In this document: one piece after another, positions 17,101 through 26,383 of the stretch | Layout of the letters: each line of letters begins with the position of its first letter | Numbering within the stretch: the stretch's first letter is position 1 | DNA from: an uncultured Marvinbryantia sp. | GTDB taxonomy: Bacteria > Bacillota > Clostridia > Lachnospirales > Lachnospiraceae | Reading direction: 5' to 3' | NCBI RefSeq assembly: GCF_905201705.1 | Contig: NZ_CAJKOX010000016.1 | Coordinates: 1-64,000 of the forward strand | DNA: 64,000 nt | Program-made: the position numbers and the translations under genes | The notes under the pieces: model-generated | What the model saw: the letters and a program-made list of their open reading frames with translations, nothing else | What the model was told of the DNA's origin: nothing | The model's database searches: none

Positions 17101-19709
17101 CCAACAGCGGAACCATCTGCAGCTTCCCGAAGTTCTGTGAGAACAATGACCTGTTTGAAAACATGCCGCTCTGGATGATCGACCAGGCGTTTGCGCAGAT
17201 CGTCCCGTCCTATCCGGTGATGCCGACGGGCGTTGGCTTCTGCATGGGCATGAATTTAAATGTTATTAAGAAGATCGGGTTCCTCGACGCAAAGACCTTC
17301 GGCAAGGGCTATGGTGAGGAAAACGACTGGTGCCGCCGGGCGGCGGACGCCGGTTATCACAATGTGCAGGCGGATAATCTGTTTGTGTACCACAAACACG
17401 GCGGAAGCTTCCTCTCGGAGGAAAAGAAAGCGCTGCTTGAGAAAAACTCACAGGCGCTGCTCGCAAAGCACCCGGATTACAACCAGGTGGTGTCCTCCTA
17501 CTGCTGTAAGGATCCGATGTCGAAAACGCGCCGTCTTGCGATGCTGAAGCTTTTGAATTTAAATATCGACGCAAAGGCGATCGTCGCCTTCGACCATAAT
17601 CTCGGCGGCGGGGCGACCGCGTATCTGGAGACGAAGCGCAAGGAGGCGCTGCAGAGCGGCTGCCGCTTTATCATCGTGCGCTTTACCGGTATGTACCTGG
17701 TGGAGTACAGCTATAAGCAGTATCAGATCCAGTTTGTCTCGGAGAATCTGAAGGATGTCTGGGCGGTGATCGGCAGAGTGGACGAAATCTGGATCAACGA
17801 GCTGGTGACGGTGCCGAAGCTCTACGATCTGATGGAGGAGCTGCTGCGCCGGAAGGAGATGAACGGCGCCAAAATGCGGATGCTGTTCCACGATTATTAT
17901 GCGATCTGCCCGGCAATTAACCTGGTGGATGAAAACGGAGCGTACTGCGGAGCTGCCGGTGCGGGGCGCTGCAACGAGTGCCTTGCCCGGCATGAGCAGA
18001 ACGCTTATCTGGAATACGAAAGCGCGGAAAAATGGCGCGCAAACTGGGAGCGGTTTCTGAAAGGCTGCGAGGAGGTGCGGGTATTTTCCGGCGCTTCCCA
18101 AAAGCTTTTAGAGAAGGTATATCCGACGCTCGACAACATCCGGCTGGTTCCGCACAAGCCGCACGTTATGCTGCCGCTTCATAAGACGGGAAAGACCGGG
18201 AAAACCTTAAATATCGGTTTTGTTGGCGCGATGGACTACAAGAAGGGGCTGCAGGTGGTGCAGCGCCTGGCTGCGGAGATCAAAAAGCAGAAATGCGATA
18301 TCCGCCTCTGTCTGATCGGCTACACCGGCGATGAGGGTGAAAATAAGATTTTTAAAGAAACCGGAAAATACCGGCGCGAGCAGCTTCCGCGTCTGGTGCT
18401 GGAGAATGATATCGACCTGTTCTTCATTCCGGCCGTGTGGCCGGAGACCTTTTCCTACACGACGTCGGAGATCATGGCGATGAACATGCCGCTGGCAGTA
18501 TTCGATATCGGCGCGCCGGCGGAGCGCGTGAAGGACTATGCGCGCGGGGCGGTGCTTCCGCTTGGTGCGTCTCCGGCGGAAATCCTGGAGAGCTTAAAGG
18601 CGCTTGCAAAGCGGTGCGGCATTTTTGAGCAGCCGGTGAAGCGCAGAAAGGTACTGTTCCTGATGGAGCTGGAGTCCTATGCGACGCGTTACCGGATCGA
18701 GCATTTCCGCGAGCAGCTTGCCGTCGCCGGGTATGCGTCCGACTGCCTGGAGCTTGAGAAGGATCTGAAGGTCGACCTGAAGGGCTATTCCAGCGTGGTG
18801 CTGTACCGTCTGACGGATATAGCGTTTACGGAAAAGCTGGCAGCGCAGGCGAGAGCGCTTTCGGTGCCGGTGTATTACGATATCGACGATCTGGTGTTTG
18901 ATTATGATAAAATTTCTTATCTGGAATTTTTAAAGGGAAGAGATTATCAGAATTTCCGCCAGATGACGCAGCAGGTTCACCGCTGCATGGAGCTGAGCGA
19001 CGGCTTTATCACCTCCACGGAGACGCTGGCGGAGGAATTGCGTGCGGAATTCCCGGAAAAGCCGGTCACGGTGCGGAGGAATGTGTGCAGCATGGAGATG
19101 CAGATCTTATCCGCGGAGGCTTACGAGAACCGCACGGAAGAGGGAGAAATCGTCCGCATCGGTTATTTCAGCGGCTCGCACACGCATGACAGGGATTTTG
19201 CCGTGGTGGAGGAGCTGCTGGTGGAAATTATGCAGAAATATCCGAACGTGCATCTGGTGATGGGCGGTGTGTTCGACACGGTGCGCTTTGACAGCTACCA
19301 GGAGCGCATCACAAAGCTGCCGTTTATGGACTGGCAGAAACTGCCGGAAGCGATCGCGAACACTGACATCAATCTGATGCCGCTGGAGGATACGCGCTTC
19401 CATGCGTGCAAGTCGGAAAATAAATGGATGGAGGCGGCGCTGGTGCATGTGCCGAGCATCCTGAGCGCAAATGAGGAAATGCGCCGCGTCATCAAAGACG
19501 GCGAGGACGGCATTCTCTGTGCGGATGAGCAGCAGTGGCGCGAGGGGCTTACCCGCCTGATCGAGGATGGGGAGCTTCGCAGAACCATCGCGGAAAACGC
19601 GCACCGCACGGTGCTGGAGCGCTACACGACGGACGGCACCGGCAGGGCGGCGATAAAGCTGGTGCTGGGGTATCAGCAGCATATGGACAGATCTGAGAAG
19701 AACGACTGA
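14103..19709 (+). CDS. Giant methyltransferase / GT2 / double GT4-like polysaccharide enzyme
   Basis: The 1,868-residue protein is a chain of domains. A SAM methyltransferase lies at about 40-240 (SILDIGAGCGAITG near 69). A region near 320-510 ends in a kinase-like motif (RLVIDYEWIFDTAVPTDFI). A family 2 glycosyltransferase begins near 885 (VDIIIPVYNG, NVGFVRSVNRAL, TPFTNSGT). Two GT4/GT-B-like modules follow, at about 1365-1500 (NIGFVGAMDYKKG, ETFSYTTSEIMAMNMPLAVFD) and 1515-1860 (YYDIDDLVFDYD, RIGYFSGSHTHDRDF, NLMPLEDTRFHACKSENKW). It follows the exporter ATPase and probably both extends and methyl-caps the chain recognised by the Wzt_C domain; this coupling is inference. ATG 14103 follows GCGGGGGA. 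Confidence 0.85.
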   Translation: MAEFNLTYYKDEDRYSDGNIEEVMLDMAKRGISYEELPREDVSFPIIYHFSAMRENILNWYPFKEDASILDIGAGCGAITGLLCRRAKKVVVAELSKRRASINYERNKQYENLCIMVGNLNDMEFTEKFDYVVLNGVLEYAMSFTEGDTPYETFLENMGRFLKEDGRFLIAIENRLGLKYFAGAPEDHTDRYFLGLENYPGVDSVRTFSKKELKELLERSGFPCTKFYYPYPDYKFPKEIFTDETLAANGFGKPYRSLDGKRIPLFNESEAAHSLAAEGVADIFSNSFLVEAGRVEKKTAEEILYVKSSSERRKEFQILTKIVRRDGERKIRKEPLCAEAQPHVRRMIENGAVRYGTDYENLPAKEADGALEYAFVEGRTMFDQIQALADRGDTEGIVRLLREFRETCFANQFETEEYADGKFLELFGSAGKAGRCACVRPANLDLICDNVYLEKDRRLVIDYEWIFDTAVPTDFIMWRLLNDLYTKLPQLHKLFAKKTLMDIFGISREDEDIYRKWSLYFVYRYVGADPLDKYAKPEIDFSLERVYQYYHKESPVECKLYYDTGKGFNEEEILPQTLTLKNNRFRIAFDLKQIKNIKKLRWDPMEERCWCIIDRVQSNCAVRLVPLGNFRQEDNCVIFPQDDPNFAVEVFDAGEVETLIIEGRCARLTGAEMPEQVRAVPEKAPARLAKKLSAKRRPAGQKAPALRMPKIQPDGIRNQLKKVKRAAYKIPGLCKVSGHVDMFSFEKHVLCMGGWVFDHRYKMRNPRIVYYDQHKKAAERSFHMVYRYDVAAALQNPDASMSGFEAKIRIFSPRDIRVFMEYDTPDGTKRYPIGVVKGSKSLPADSEVEISEIVEAEQLGDLQFLKEKKLTDTFEIPRKVKETTVDIIIPVYNGYDYLDTLFASLRRTEMPYRLLIVNDCSPDERVLPYLKDYVNGHPEAVLLNNEKNVGFVRSVNRALKRAEHHVVLLNTDVEVPAYWLERLMLPIICDKKVATTTPFTNSGTICSFPKFCENNDLFENMPLWMIDQAFAQIVPSYPVMPTGVGFCMGMNLNVIKKIGFLDAKTFGKGYGEENDWCRRAADAGYHNVQADNLFVYHKHGGSFLSEEKKALLEKNSQALLAKHPDYNQVVSSYCCKDPMSKTRRLAMLKLLNLNIDAKAIVAFDHNLGGGATAYLETKRKEALQSGCRFIIVRFTGMYLVEYSYKQYQIQFVSENLKDVWAVIGRVDEIWINELVTVPKLYDLMEELLRRKEMNGAKMRMLFHDYYAICPAINLVDENGAYCGAAGAGRCNECLARHEQNAYLEYESAEKWRANWERFLKGCEEVRVFSGASQKLLEKVYPTLDNIRLVPHKPHVMLPLHKTGKTGKTLNIGFVGAMDYKKGLQVVQRLAAEIKKQKCDIRLCLIGYTGDEGENKIFKETGKYRREQLPRLVLENDIDLFFIPAVWPETFSYTTSEIMAMNMPLAVFDIGAPAERVKDYARGAVLPLGASPAEILESLKALAKRCGIFEQPVKRRKVLFLMELESYATRYRIEHFREQLAVAGYASDCLELEKDLKVDLKGYSSVVLYRLTDIAFTEKLAAQARALSVPVYYDIDDLVFDYDKISYLEFLKGRDYQNFRQMTQQVHRCMELSDGFITSTETLAEELRAEFPEKPVTVRRNVCSMEMQILSAEAYENRTEEGEIVRIGYFSGSHTHDRDFAVVEELLVEIMQKYPNVHLVMGGVFDTVRFDSYQERITKLPFMDWQKLPEAIANTDINLMPLEDTRFHACKSENKWMEAALVHVPSILSANEEMRRVIKDGEDGILCADEQQWREGLTRLIEDGELRRTIAENAHRTVLERYTTDGTGRAAIKLVLGYQQHMDRSEKND

Positions 19710-19741
19710 TCATGAAGGTACGAAATAGTTAGGAGTAATTT

Positions 19742-22417
19742 ATGACGGAGACGGGAGCAAGCAAAAAGACGATCGCGCTGCTGGCGGCGGCGCTGCTGAT
19801 ATCCTGCGTGTTTATTTTCTGGCGGTTTATATTCGGGGATTATGTGCTCGCCTATACGGATGTGGGCGTGGACACGTACGACCAGTATCTGATGCATTAC
19901 CAGACCATCATCAATCATCTGCGCGAGGGCAGCTTTTCCCTCTGGGATTTCAACAACGGCTACGGGATCAATATGTTTTCTTTAAATATGTTTGATCCGT
20001 TTCTGATGCTGCTCTACGCCTGCGGAGTGATATTCGGACCGGAGATGATCTATCAGCTTCTGGTCTACGTGCAGATTCTGCGCATCGTGCTTGCCGGGCT
20101 GGCGGTTTACGGATTTCTGTCCTGCTTTGCGCTGTCAGAGCGCAGCAAACTGATTGCTTCTTATATATATGCCCTCTGCGGTTACATGGTCGTCTGGGGG
20201 CAGCATTACCAGTTCGGGACGCTCATGGTGCTGCTGCCGCTGCTCCTGCTGGCGGCGGAGAAGGCGCTTGCAAAGCCGCGCTGGTATTTTGGGGTTACAC
20301 TTTTGTGCGGCGTGTGCGCGATCAATGCGCTGTATTTCAGCTATATGCAGTTTATTGTGCTGGGCGTTTATTTTTTGTTCCGGATCTCCTGGAACGGAAG
20401 GCTTTTTTGCAAACAGGGATTTTTAAAGCTTGCGAAGGGTTACGGCTCCATGCTTCTTGGAATCGGTATCGGGCTTGTGAACCTGCTTCCGAGCGGCAGC
20501 GCGATCGTGAACGTTTCCGGCCGCGTGACGGCAAAGCCTCTGACGGAAAAGCTTCTGGACGCCGTCGGCTTTTATGGGCTGAATTTTTATAAGACGCTGT
20601 TCAAAAAATTCTTCTCGGGCAATCTGGAGGGGATCACAGACTACAGCGGCTACGCAAATTATTATGAGGCTCCAAACGTCTTTTTCTCGGCGCTGTTTAT
20701 CATCGCGGCGGTCTGCTTTGCCTGGATGATCCTGCGCGGGCTTCTTTACAGCAAAAAGCAGAGGGTGCTGATTTTACTGGCGATGCTCGCCTGTGGTTTC
20801 ACCATCGCCCTGCCGATGGGCGGGCTGATCTTTAACGGCTTTGCCTACCCGTTTTCGCGGCACACCTTTGTATGTATGCCGTTTTTCGCTTTGCTGACAG
20901 CGGCGTTCCTTGAAGAGGTTCTGGAAAAAAGAAGGCTCTGCGTGCCGCTGTTTGCGCTGACGTCAGCGGCGGTGCTCATCCAGTATCTGCGCGTACACGT
21001 GCCGGGCGGAGAGTACCTGCCGAGGGTATTGACCATCGCGGCAGCCGGGATTGTGCTCTGCCTGTTTCTGGCAGCGCGTGTGAAAAAAGAAAGCGTGCAG
21101 CAGGCGGCGGTGGGAGGTCTCTTCCTCTGTGTTGCCGCAACGATGTGCACGGATGCCTGGTATTCTTACAATGAGCGGGCGATCGTGGAGAAAGCGCCAA
21201 GCGAATATTTTGATGAGATGTACGCTGAGGATATCTCTGATGCGCTCACCTGGCTGGCGGAGACGGACGACTCCTTCTACCGTGTGGAGAAGGATTACAC
21301 GATCGGCAGCCGCATTTCCAGCCTGAATGCGCTGGCGCAGAATTATATGCCGGTCAGCACCTACAATTCCTCGCTGAATGTCAATCTGCGGGAATTTGTG
21401 GAGAAGCTGTGGCCGAACCTGAACATCACCGATAACGCCCATTTTAACTACGCGAATGCGGTGTACGACGGCGCACAGGCATCGCTTAGTCATGTAAAAT
21501 ATATTTTGTCGAAGAACGACGCGCTGGACGTGGACGGCTATGAGTTGCTGCGGCAGTTTGGCGATATTTACGTTTACCGCAATTCCGGCACGGAGGAGCT
21601 TGGAAAATTTTATACGAAAGCGGTGAGCAGCGCTGATTTTGAGGAATGCGCCGACAGCCTTGATCGCGAAAAGCTGCTGACGCAGGCGGTCATCTGTGAC
21701 ACGGCAGATGATCTGACGGAGACGGACGGCGCTCTGCTTGCAAAGTGCGCACAGCGGGAGCTGCCGCTGGAGGTTACAGCGGAAAAGACGGAGCAGGGCG
21801 TAAAGGTAACGCTTCCGGCGCACGGGGATACCGTCCGGCTGGAGCTCGACATTCAATTTACGAACGGGATTTCCTACGTGTACATTCAGTACGGCGCGTA
21901 CGATACCATGGTGCGGGCGGAAAACAAAACGATGCATGTAGAGCTGAATATCCCGGAGAGCGTCGATACAGTGGAGATCACCTATCCGCTGCCGTTTGAC
22001 GAATTTGTCACGCTGGAAAATCTGGCAGTATATGAGACGGAAAACTATGATTTTTCCGCACTCAGCGAGGGCATTTCCTTTTCGGCGCCAGGGAAGGACA
22101 GCGTGGTGAACGGCACGGCGAACGTGACGGAAAAAGGCATCCTGCTTTTGCCGATTCCCTATGAGGACGGCTGGACTGCTCTGGTGGACGGCGAGGAAAC
22201 GGAAATACAGCGGGTGGATTATGGCTTCTGCGGCGTTGTGCTGGAGCCGGGAGAGCATGAGATCACAATGACCTATCACTGCCCGGGATTTGCTGCGGGC
22301 GCGGCGGGAAGCCTTTTCTTCCTGGCGCTGACGGCGGCAATCTGGATGGGTCTTGGTTTATACGCGAAAAGGAAAGCAGGGAAAGATGGAAGCACTCAAA
22401 AAGCTGAAATGGTATAA
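19742..22417 (+). CDS. YfhO-family multi-pass membrane protein
   Basis: The 891-residue protein has a multi-pass N-terminal half (about 12 hydrophobic segments to residue 470), an extracytoplasmic beta-rich domain to about 850, and a final transmembrane helix near 855-880. The first outer loop carries DVGVDTYDQYLMHYQTII and WDFNNGYGINMF, typical of the YfhO family, related to GT-C glycosyltransferases that use polyprenyl-phosphate sugars. With the GtrB-like enzyme at 7.2 kb it may decorate the polymer on the outer face. ATG 19742 follows AGGAGTAATT. The end overlaps the next gene by 32 bases. Confidence 0.85.
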   Translation: MTETGASKKTIALLAAALLISCVFIFWRFIFGDYVLAYTDVGVDTYDQYLMHYQTIINHLREGSFSLWDFNNGYGINMFSLNMFDPFLMLLYACGVIFGPEMIYQLLVYVQILRIVLAGLAVYGFLSCFALSERSKLIASYIYALCGYMVVWGQHYQFGTLMVLLPLLLLAAEKALAKPRWYFGVTLLCGVCAINALYFSYMQFIVLGVYFLFRISWNGRLFCKQGFLKLAKGYGSMLLGIGIGLVNLLPSGSAIVNVSGRVTAKPLTEKLLDAVGFYGLNFYKTLFKKFFSGNLEGITDYSGYANYYEAPNVFFSALFIIAAVCFAWMILRGLLYSKKQRVLILLAMLACGFTIALPMGGLIFNGFAYPFSRHTFVCMPFFALLTAAFLEEVLEKRRLCVPLFALTSAAVLIQYLRVHVPGGEYLPRVLTIAAAGIVLCLFLAARVKKESVQQAAVGGLFLCVAATMCTDAWYSYNERAIVEKAPSEYFDEMYAEDISDALTWLAETDDSFYRVEKDYTIGSRISSLNALAQNYMPVSTYNSSLNVNLREFVEKLWPNLNITDNAHFNYANAVYDGAQASLSHVKYILSKNDALDVDGYELLRQFGDIYVYRNSGTEELGKFYTKAVSSADFEECADSLDREKLLTQAVICDTADDLTETDGALLAKCAQRELPLEVTAEKTEQGVKVTLPAHGDTVRLELDIQFTNGISYVYIQYGAYDTMVRAENKTMHVELNIPESVDTVEITYPLPFDEFVTLENLAVYETENYDFSALSEGISFSAPGKDSVVNGTANVTEKGILLLPIPYEDGWTALVDGEETEIQRVDYGFCGVVLEPGEHEITMTYHCPGFAAGAAGSLFFLALTAAIWMGLGLYAKRKAGKDGSTQKAEMV

Positions 22418-24212
22418 TGTCAAAAAAGGACTGCGCTATCTGAAGCACTTCGGCGTAAAGGAATTTCTGATCCGTCTGCAGGAGCGCATGGAGCCGGAGG
22501 AGGTTCCCTACGGTCCCTGGTATGAGGCGTATCGCCCGACGGAGAGCGCTCTGGCGGCGCAGCGCAGAAAAAAATTTAAAAATTCGTGGAAATTCAGCAT
22601 TGCGGTTCCGGCATATGAGACGCCGGAGACGTTTTTGCGGGAGATGATAAAATCTGTGCAGGGCCAGACCTACGATAACTGGGAGCTTTGCATTGTGAAT
22701 GCCAGCCCGGAAAATGACGTGATGCGGCGCGTGCTTGCGGAGTATTCTCAAAAAGACGCCCGCATCCGTGTGAAGGAGCTTGCGGAAAATAAGGGCATCG
22801 CCGGAAATACAAACGAGGCGCTCGCTATGGCGTCCGGCGATTTTGTGGGCCTGCTGGATCATGACGATCTGCTGGCGCCGAACGCACTCTTTGAGGCGGC
22901 GAAGGCGCTGGAGCAGGAGCCGTCGATCGACGTGCTCTACACGGATGAGGACAAGGTGGACACTGACGGGAAAAAGCATTTTAAGCCGAACCTGAAGCCG
23001 GATTTCAACCTCGACCTTTTGCGCTCTAATAATTATATCTGCCACTTTTTTATGGTGAGAAGAACGCTTGCGGAGCAGGCGGGAGGATTTTCGGGTGAAT
23101 ATGACGGCGCGCAGGATTATGATTTTATCCTGCGCTGTACGGATATGGCGAAAAACATCCATCATATTCCGGAGATCCTTTACCACTGGCGGACGCACGA
23201 GGCGTCCACTGCGGACAATCCGATCAGCAAGCTGTATGCCTACGAAGCAGGAAAGCGCGCGATCGAGGCGCACCTTACGCGGCGGGGGCAGGCAGGAGAA
23301 GTTTCGCTGAAAAAGGATCTTGGCTTTTATCGCGTGAAGTATCCGGTGCAGGGAAATCCGCTGGTATCCGTCATCATCCCTAACAAGGATGAGGCGGAAT
23401 CCCTGAAGCTCTGCATCGAATCTCTCCGAAGGACAGTCTCCTGGGGAAATTATGAGATCATCATTGTGGAGAATAACAGCACGGGCCCGGAGATTTTTTC
23501 GTACTACAGGGAGCTTGCGAAGGATGCGCGCATCCGGATCGTTCGCTGGAAATCTGCATTTAATTATTCCGCGATCAACAACTATGGTGTAAAATATGCA
23601 AAGGGAGAATACCTTTTGTTTCTGAATAACGATATCGAGGCACTGGAGGAGGGCTGGTTTACGGAAATGCTCGGCGTCTGCCAGCGTCCGGAGGTGGGGG
23701 CTGTCGGCGCGAAGCTGCTGTACCCGGACGGCACCATCCAGCACGCTGGCACGGTCATCGGCATCGGCGGTATTGCCGGGCATATGTTTGTGAACATGCC
23801 GGGCGGGCGCAGCGGCTATCTGCACAAGGCGTCGCTTATGCTGGATTACAGCGCGGTGACGGCAGCCTGCATGATGATGAAGCGCAGCCTGTTTGAGCAG
23901 CTTGGCGGCTTCGAGGAGCGGCTTTCGGTGGCGTTCAACGACGTCGATCTCTGTCTGCGGGCGAACGAGGCAGGGAATCTGGTGGTCTACGATCCTTACG
24001 CCTGCTTGCGCCACTACGAGTCGAAGAGCCGCGGGGCAGAGGATTCGCCGGAAAAGGTGCGGCGATTCCAGGAGGAAATCGAATTTATGCGCACCCGCTG
24101 GGAAAAGCTTTTAAAGGCGGGCGACCCGTATTACAATAAAAATCTGTCGCTGTCCAAGTGGAATTATTCCCTGCGGGCGGACAGGAAAAGGGGGAGGAAT
24201 ACAAATGATTGA
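22386..24212 (+). CDS. Tandem-domain GT2 glycosyltransferase
   Basis: The 608-residue protein contains two family 2 domains. The first starts near residue 69 (FSIAVPAYETPETF) with LLDHDDLLAPN near 156. The second starts near 324 (PLVSVIIPNKDEAESL) with LFLNNDIEAL near 411 and GAVGAKLLYPDGTIQHAG near 440. This architecture occurs in rhamnosyltransferase-type enzymes of O-antigen and rhamnan clusters. No transmembrane helix is evident. I use ATG 22386, inside the end of the YfhO gene, after AAGCAGGGAAAG. Confidence 0.88.
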   Translation: MEALKKLKWYNVKKGLRYLKHFGVKEFLIRLQERMEPEEVPYGPWYEAYRPTESALAAQRRKKFKNSWKFSIAVPAYETPETFLREMIKSVQGQTYDNWELCIVNASPENDVMRRVLAEYSQKDARIRVKELAENKGIAGNTNEALAMASGDFVGLLDHDDLLAPNALFEAAKALEQEPSIDVLYTDEDKVDTDGKKHFKPNLKPDFNLDLLRSNNYICHFFMVRRTLAEQAGGFSGEYDGAQDYDFILRCTDMAKNIHHIPEILYHWRTHEASTADNPISKLYAYEAGKRAIEAHLTRRGQAGEVSLKKDLGFYRVKYPVQGNPLVSVIIPNKDEAESLKLCIESLRRTVSWGNYEIIIVENNSTGPEIFSYYRELAKDARIRIVRWKSAFNYSAINNYGVKYAKGEYLLFLNNDIEALEEGWFTEMLGVCQRPEVGAVGAKLLYPDGTIQHAGTVIGIGGIAGHMFVNMPGGRSGYLHKASLMLDYSAVTAACMMMKRSLFEQLGGFEERLSVAFNDVDLCLRANEAGNLVVYDPYACLRHYESKSRGAEDSPEKVRRFQEEIEFMRTRWEKLLKAGDPYYNKNLSLSKWNYSLRADRKRGRNTND

Positions 24213-25335
24213 TTTTAACAGAGCGCCGTTTACCGGAAAGGAAACCGAGTATATGGAGCAGGCGATCAAGAGCGGAAAGATGTGCGGCGACGGCCCGTTT
24301 ACGAAGAAATGTGCAAAATGGATCTGCGATACGTACCACGTTAATCACACCCTGCTGACGACCTCCTGCACACATGCGCTGGAAATGTCGGCGTACCTTG
24401 CGGATATTCAGCCGGGCGATGAGGTGATCATGCCGTCCTACACCTTCTGCTCGACGGCGGACGCCTTTGTGCTGCGCGGAGCGAAGATCGTGTTTGTCGA
24501 CATCCGTCCGGATACCATGAATATCGACGAGCGGCTGATCGAGGCGGCAATTACTGAAAAAACGAGGGCGATCGTGCCCGTTCATTACGCCGGGGTTGCC
24601 TGCGCGATGGATGAGATCCTGGCGATCGCGAAAAAGCATGACCTGAAGGTGGTGGAGGACGCCGCCCAGGGCATGAACGCTTATTATAAGGGGAAACCGC
24701 TCGGTACCATCGGGGATTTCGGCTGCTACAGCTTCCACGAGACGAAAAATTACACGATGGGAGAGGGCGGCGCGCTGCTTTTCCAGGATGAGAGATACCA
24801 GGAAAAGGCGGAGATCCTGCGCGAGAAGGGCACCGACCGCAGCAAATTTTTCCGCGGTCAGGTAGACAAGTACACCTGGGTGGATTTCGGCTCATCCTAC
24901 CTTCCGAGCGACTTAAACGCGGCCTACCTTTACGCGCAGCTTGAGATTGCCGATGAGATCAACAGCAAGCGCCTGCAGATTTACAATTATTACCATGAGG
25001 CGCTGGCGCCGCTGGAGGAAAAAGGGGTGCTTACGCGTCCGTTTGTGCCCGATTATGCAACGCACAATGCACATATGTATTATGTGAAGCTCGCTGACCT
25101 GGAGGCGCGGACCCGCTTTATCAGTTATCTGCGCGAGCACGGTATCTGGGCGGTGTTCCACTATGTACCGCTGCACTCGGCGGCTGCCGGGCGGAAATTC
25201 GGGCGCTTTTCCGGAGAGGACGTGTACACCACGAAAGAAAGCGAGCGTCTCGTGCGTCTGCCGATGTACTATAATCTGGAGATGGAGCAGGTGGAGTACA
25301 TTGCGGACACAATTCTGAAATATCAGAACTGGTAG
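24205..25335 (+). CDS. WecE/RffA-like dTDP-4-keto-6-deoxyhexose aminotransferase
   Basis: The 376-residue PLP enzyme of the DegT/DnrJ/EryC1/StrS family resembles WecE (RffA), which aminates dTDP-4-keto-6-deoxyglucose to dTDP-4-amino-4,6-dideoxygalactose. Key segments are GDEVIMPSYTFCSTADAFVLRGA, VVEDAAQGMNAYYKGKPLG, and the Schiff-base lysine in FHETKNYTMGEGG near residue 181. The product of RmlB in this cluster is the substrate, so the polymer probably contains an amino-deoxy sugar as well as rhamnose. The start overlaps the preceding GT gene by 8 bases, after GGGGGAGGAA. Confidence 0.9.
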   Translation: MIDFNRAPFTGKETEYMEQAIKSGKMCGDGPFTKKCAKWICDTYHVNHTLLTTSCTHALEMSAYLADIQPGDEVIMPSYTFCSTADAFVLRGAKIVFVDIRPDTMNIDERLIEAAITEKTRAIVPVHYAGVACAMDEILAIAKKHDLKVVEDAAQGMNAYYKGKPLGTIGDFGCYSFHETKNYTMGEGGALLFQDERYQEKAEILREKGTDRSKFFRGQVDKYTWVDFGSSYLPSDLNAAYLYAQLEIADEINSKRLQIYNYYHEALAPLEEKGVLTRPFVPDYATHNAHMYYVKLADLEARTRFISYLREHGIWAVFHYVPLHSAAAGRKFGRFSGEDVYTTKESERLVRLPMYYNLEMEQVEYIADTILKYQNW

Positions 25336-25344
25336 GAGAGAAAG

Positions 25345-26295
25345 ATGGATGTATCTGTCATAATTCCCAATTACAATGGGAAAGAATATATAAGAGATTG
25401 TCTCGACAGCCTGCTTGCGCAGGGGAGCGGCAAGCTTCCCGTGATCGTGGTGGACAATGCCTCGACGGACGGAAGCCGGGAGATCATCGAGAGGGAGTAC
25501 CCGATGGTCAGATTGATTTTGCTAAAGAAAAACTATGGATTTTCCAGGGCGGTCAACGAGGGCATCCGGGCGGCGGATACGGAGTTTGTGATCCTGCTCA
25601 ACAATGACACGCGGGTGGCTGCCGGATTTGCGGCGGAGCTTCTGCACGCGATCCGAAAGGATGAAAAAATCTTTTCCTGCCAGGCACAGATGCGGCAGAT
25701 GGACCGGCCGGAGCTTATCGACAACGCCGGAGATTTCTACTGCGCGCTCGGCTGGGCGGTCACGCGCGGGAAGGGACAGAAATGTGACCGTTATGCGGGG
25801 GAGGACCGGATCTTTTCCTCCTGCGCGGGTGCGGCGATCTACCGGAAGCATATTTTTGAGGAGATCGGCTATTTTGACGAGAAGCATTTTGCCTACCTGG
25901 AGGATGTCGATGTCTGCTACCGCGCCAAAATCGCCGGGTATGAAAACCGCTACGCGCCGCGCTCGGTCGTCTATCATAAAGGAAGCGCCTCCACAGGCTC
26001 ACGCTACAACCGCTTTAAGGTGGGAAGCGCGGCGAGGAACAATCTGTATCTTATTTATAAAAATATGCCGCTCTGGCAGATCTGGCTCAATCTGCCGCTG
26101 CTTTTGGCAGGGACGCTCGTCAAGCTTTTGTTTTTCACGGCGAAGGGGATGGGCGGCACCTATCTGAAAGGGCTGTGGCAGGGCATCCTGCTGGCGCGTG
26201 AGGGCGAAAAAGTGCCGTATCTGGCGGAGAATTTTGACAATTGCTGGCGGATACAGCTCGAACTGTGGAGAAATTTAAGGAAAATAAAAATGTAA
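25345..26295 (+). CDS. GT2 glycosyltransferase, rhamnosyltransferase-like
   Basis: The 316-residue enzyme begins with VSVIIPNYNGKEYIRDCLDSL, carries ILLNNDTRVAAGF near residue 82 as the metal-binding region, and EDVDVCYRAKIAGY near 192. A C-terminal hydrophobic stretch near 245-270 may anchor it to the membrane. The arrangement is that of WbbL-like rhamnosyltransferases. The start follows the aminotransferase stop by nine bases with GGAGAG upstream. Confidence 0.87.
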   Translation: MDVSVIIPNYNGKEYIRDCLDSLLAQGSGKLPVIVVDNASTDGSREIIEREYPMVRLILLKKNYGFSRAVNEGIRAADTEFVILLNNDTRVAAGFAAELLHAIRKDEKIFSCQAQMRQMDRPELIDNAGDFYCALGWAVTRGKGQKCDRYAGEDRIFSSCAGAAIYRKHIFEEIGYFDEKHFAYLEDVDVCYRAKIAGYENRYAPRSVVYHKGSASTGSRYNRFKVGSAARNNLYLIYKNMPLWQIWLNLPLLLAGTLVKLLFFTAKGMGGTYLKGLWQGILLAREGEKVPYLAENFDNCWRIQLELWRNLRKIKM

Positions 26296-26319
26296 ACGTA
26301 ATAATTTTACAATCGACAG

Positions 26320-26348
26320 TTGCAATTTTGAAGTCAGCAGTGTATGAT
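26320..26348 (+). promoter_or_regulatory. Promoter of the priming transferase gene
   Basis: TTGCAA (26320-26325) and TATGAT (26343-26348) are 17 bp apart in the 88-base gap before the phosphoglycosyltransferase gene, suggesting that the priming and ligation genes can be transcribed separately from the upstream cluster. Confidence 0.6.
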
Positions 26349-26383
26349 TATAAAAGTATGGATAGCATAAGGGGTGAACCAGA

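Noticed and set aside
22263..24014. A 583-codon open frame on the minus strand
   Set aside because: It lies opposite the tandem GT2 gene, has shadow-type composition and no ribosome binding site or motif.
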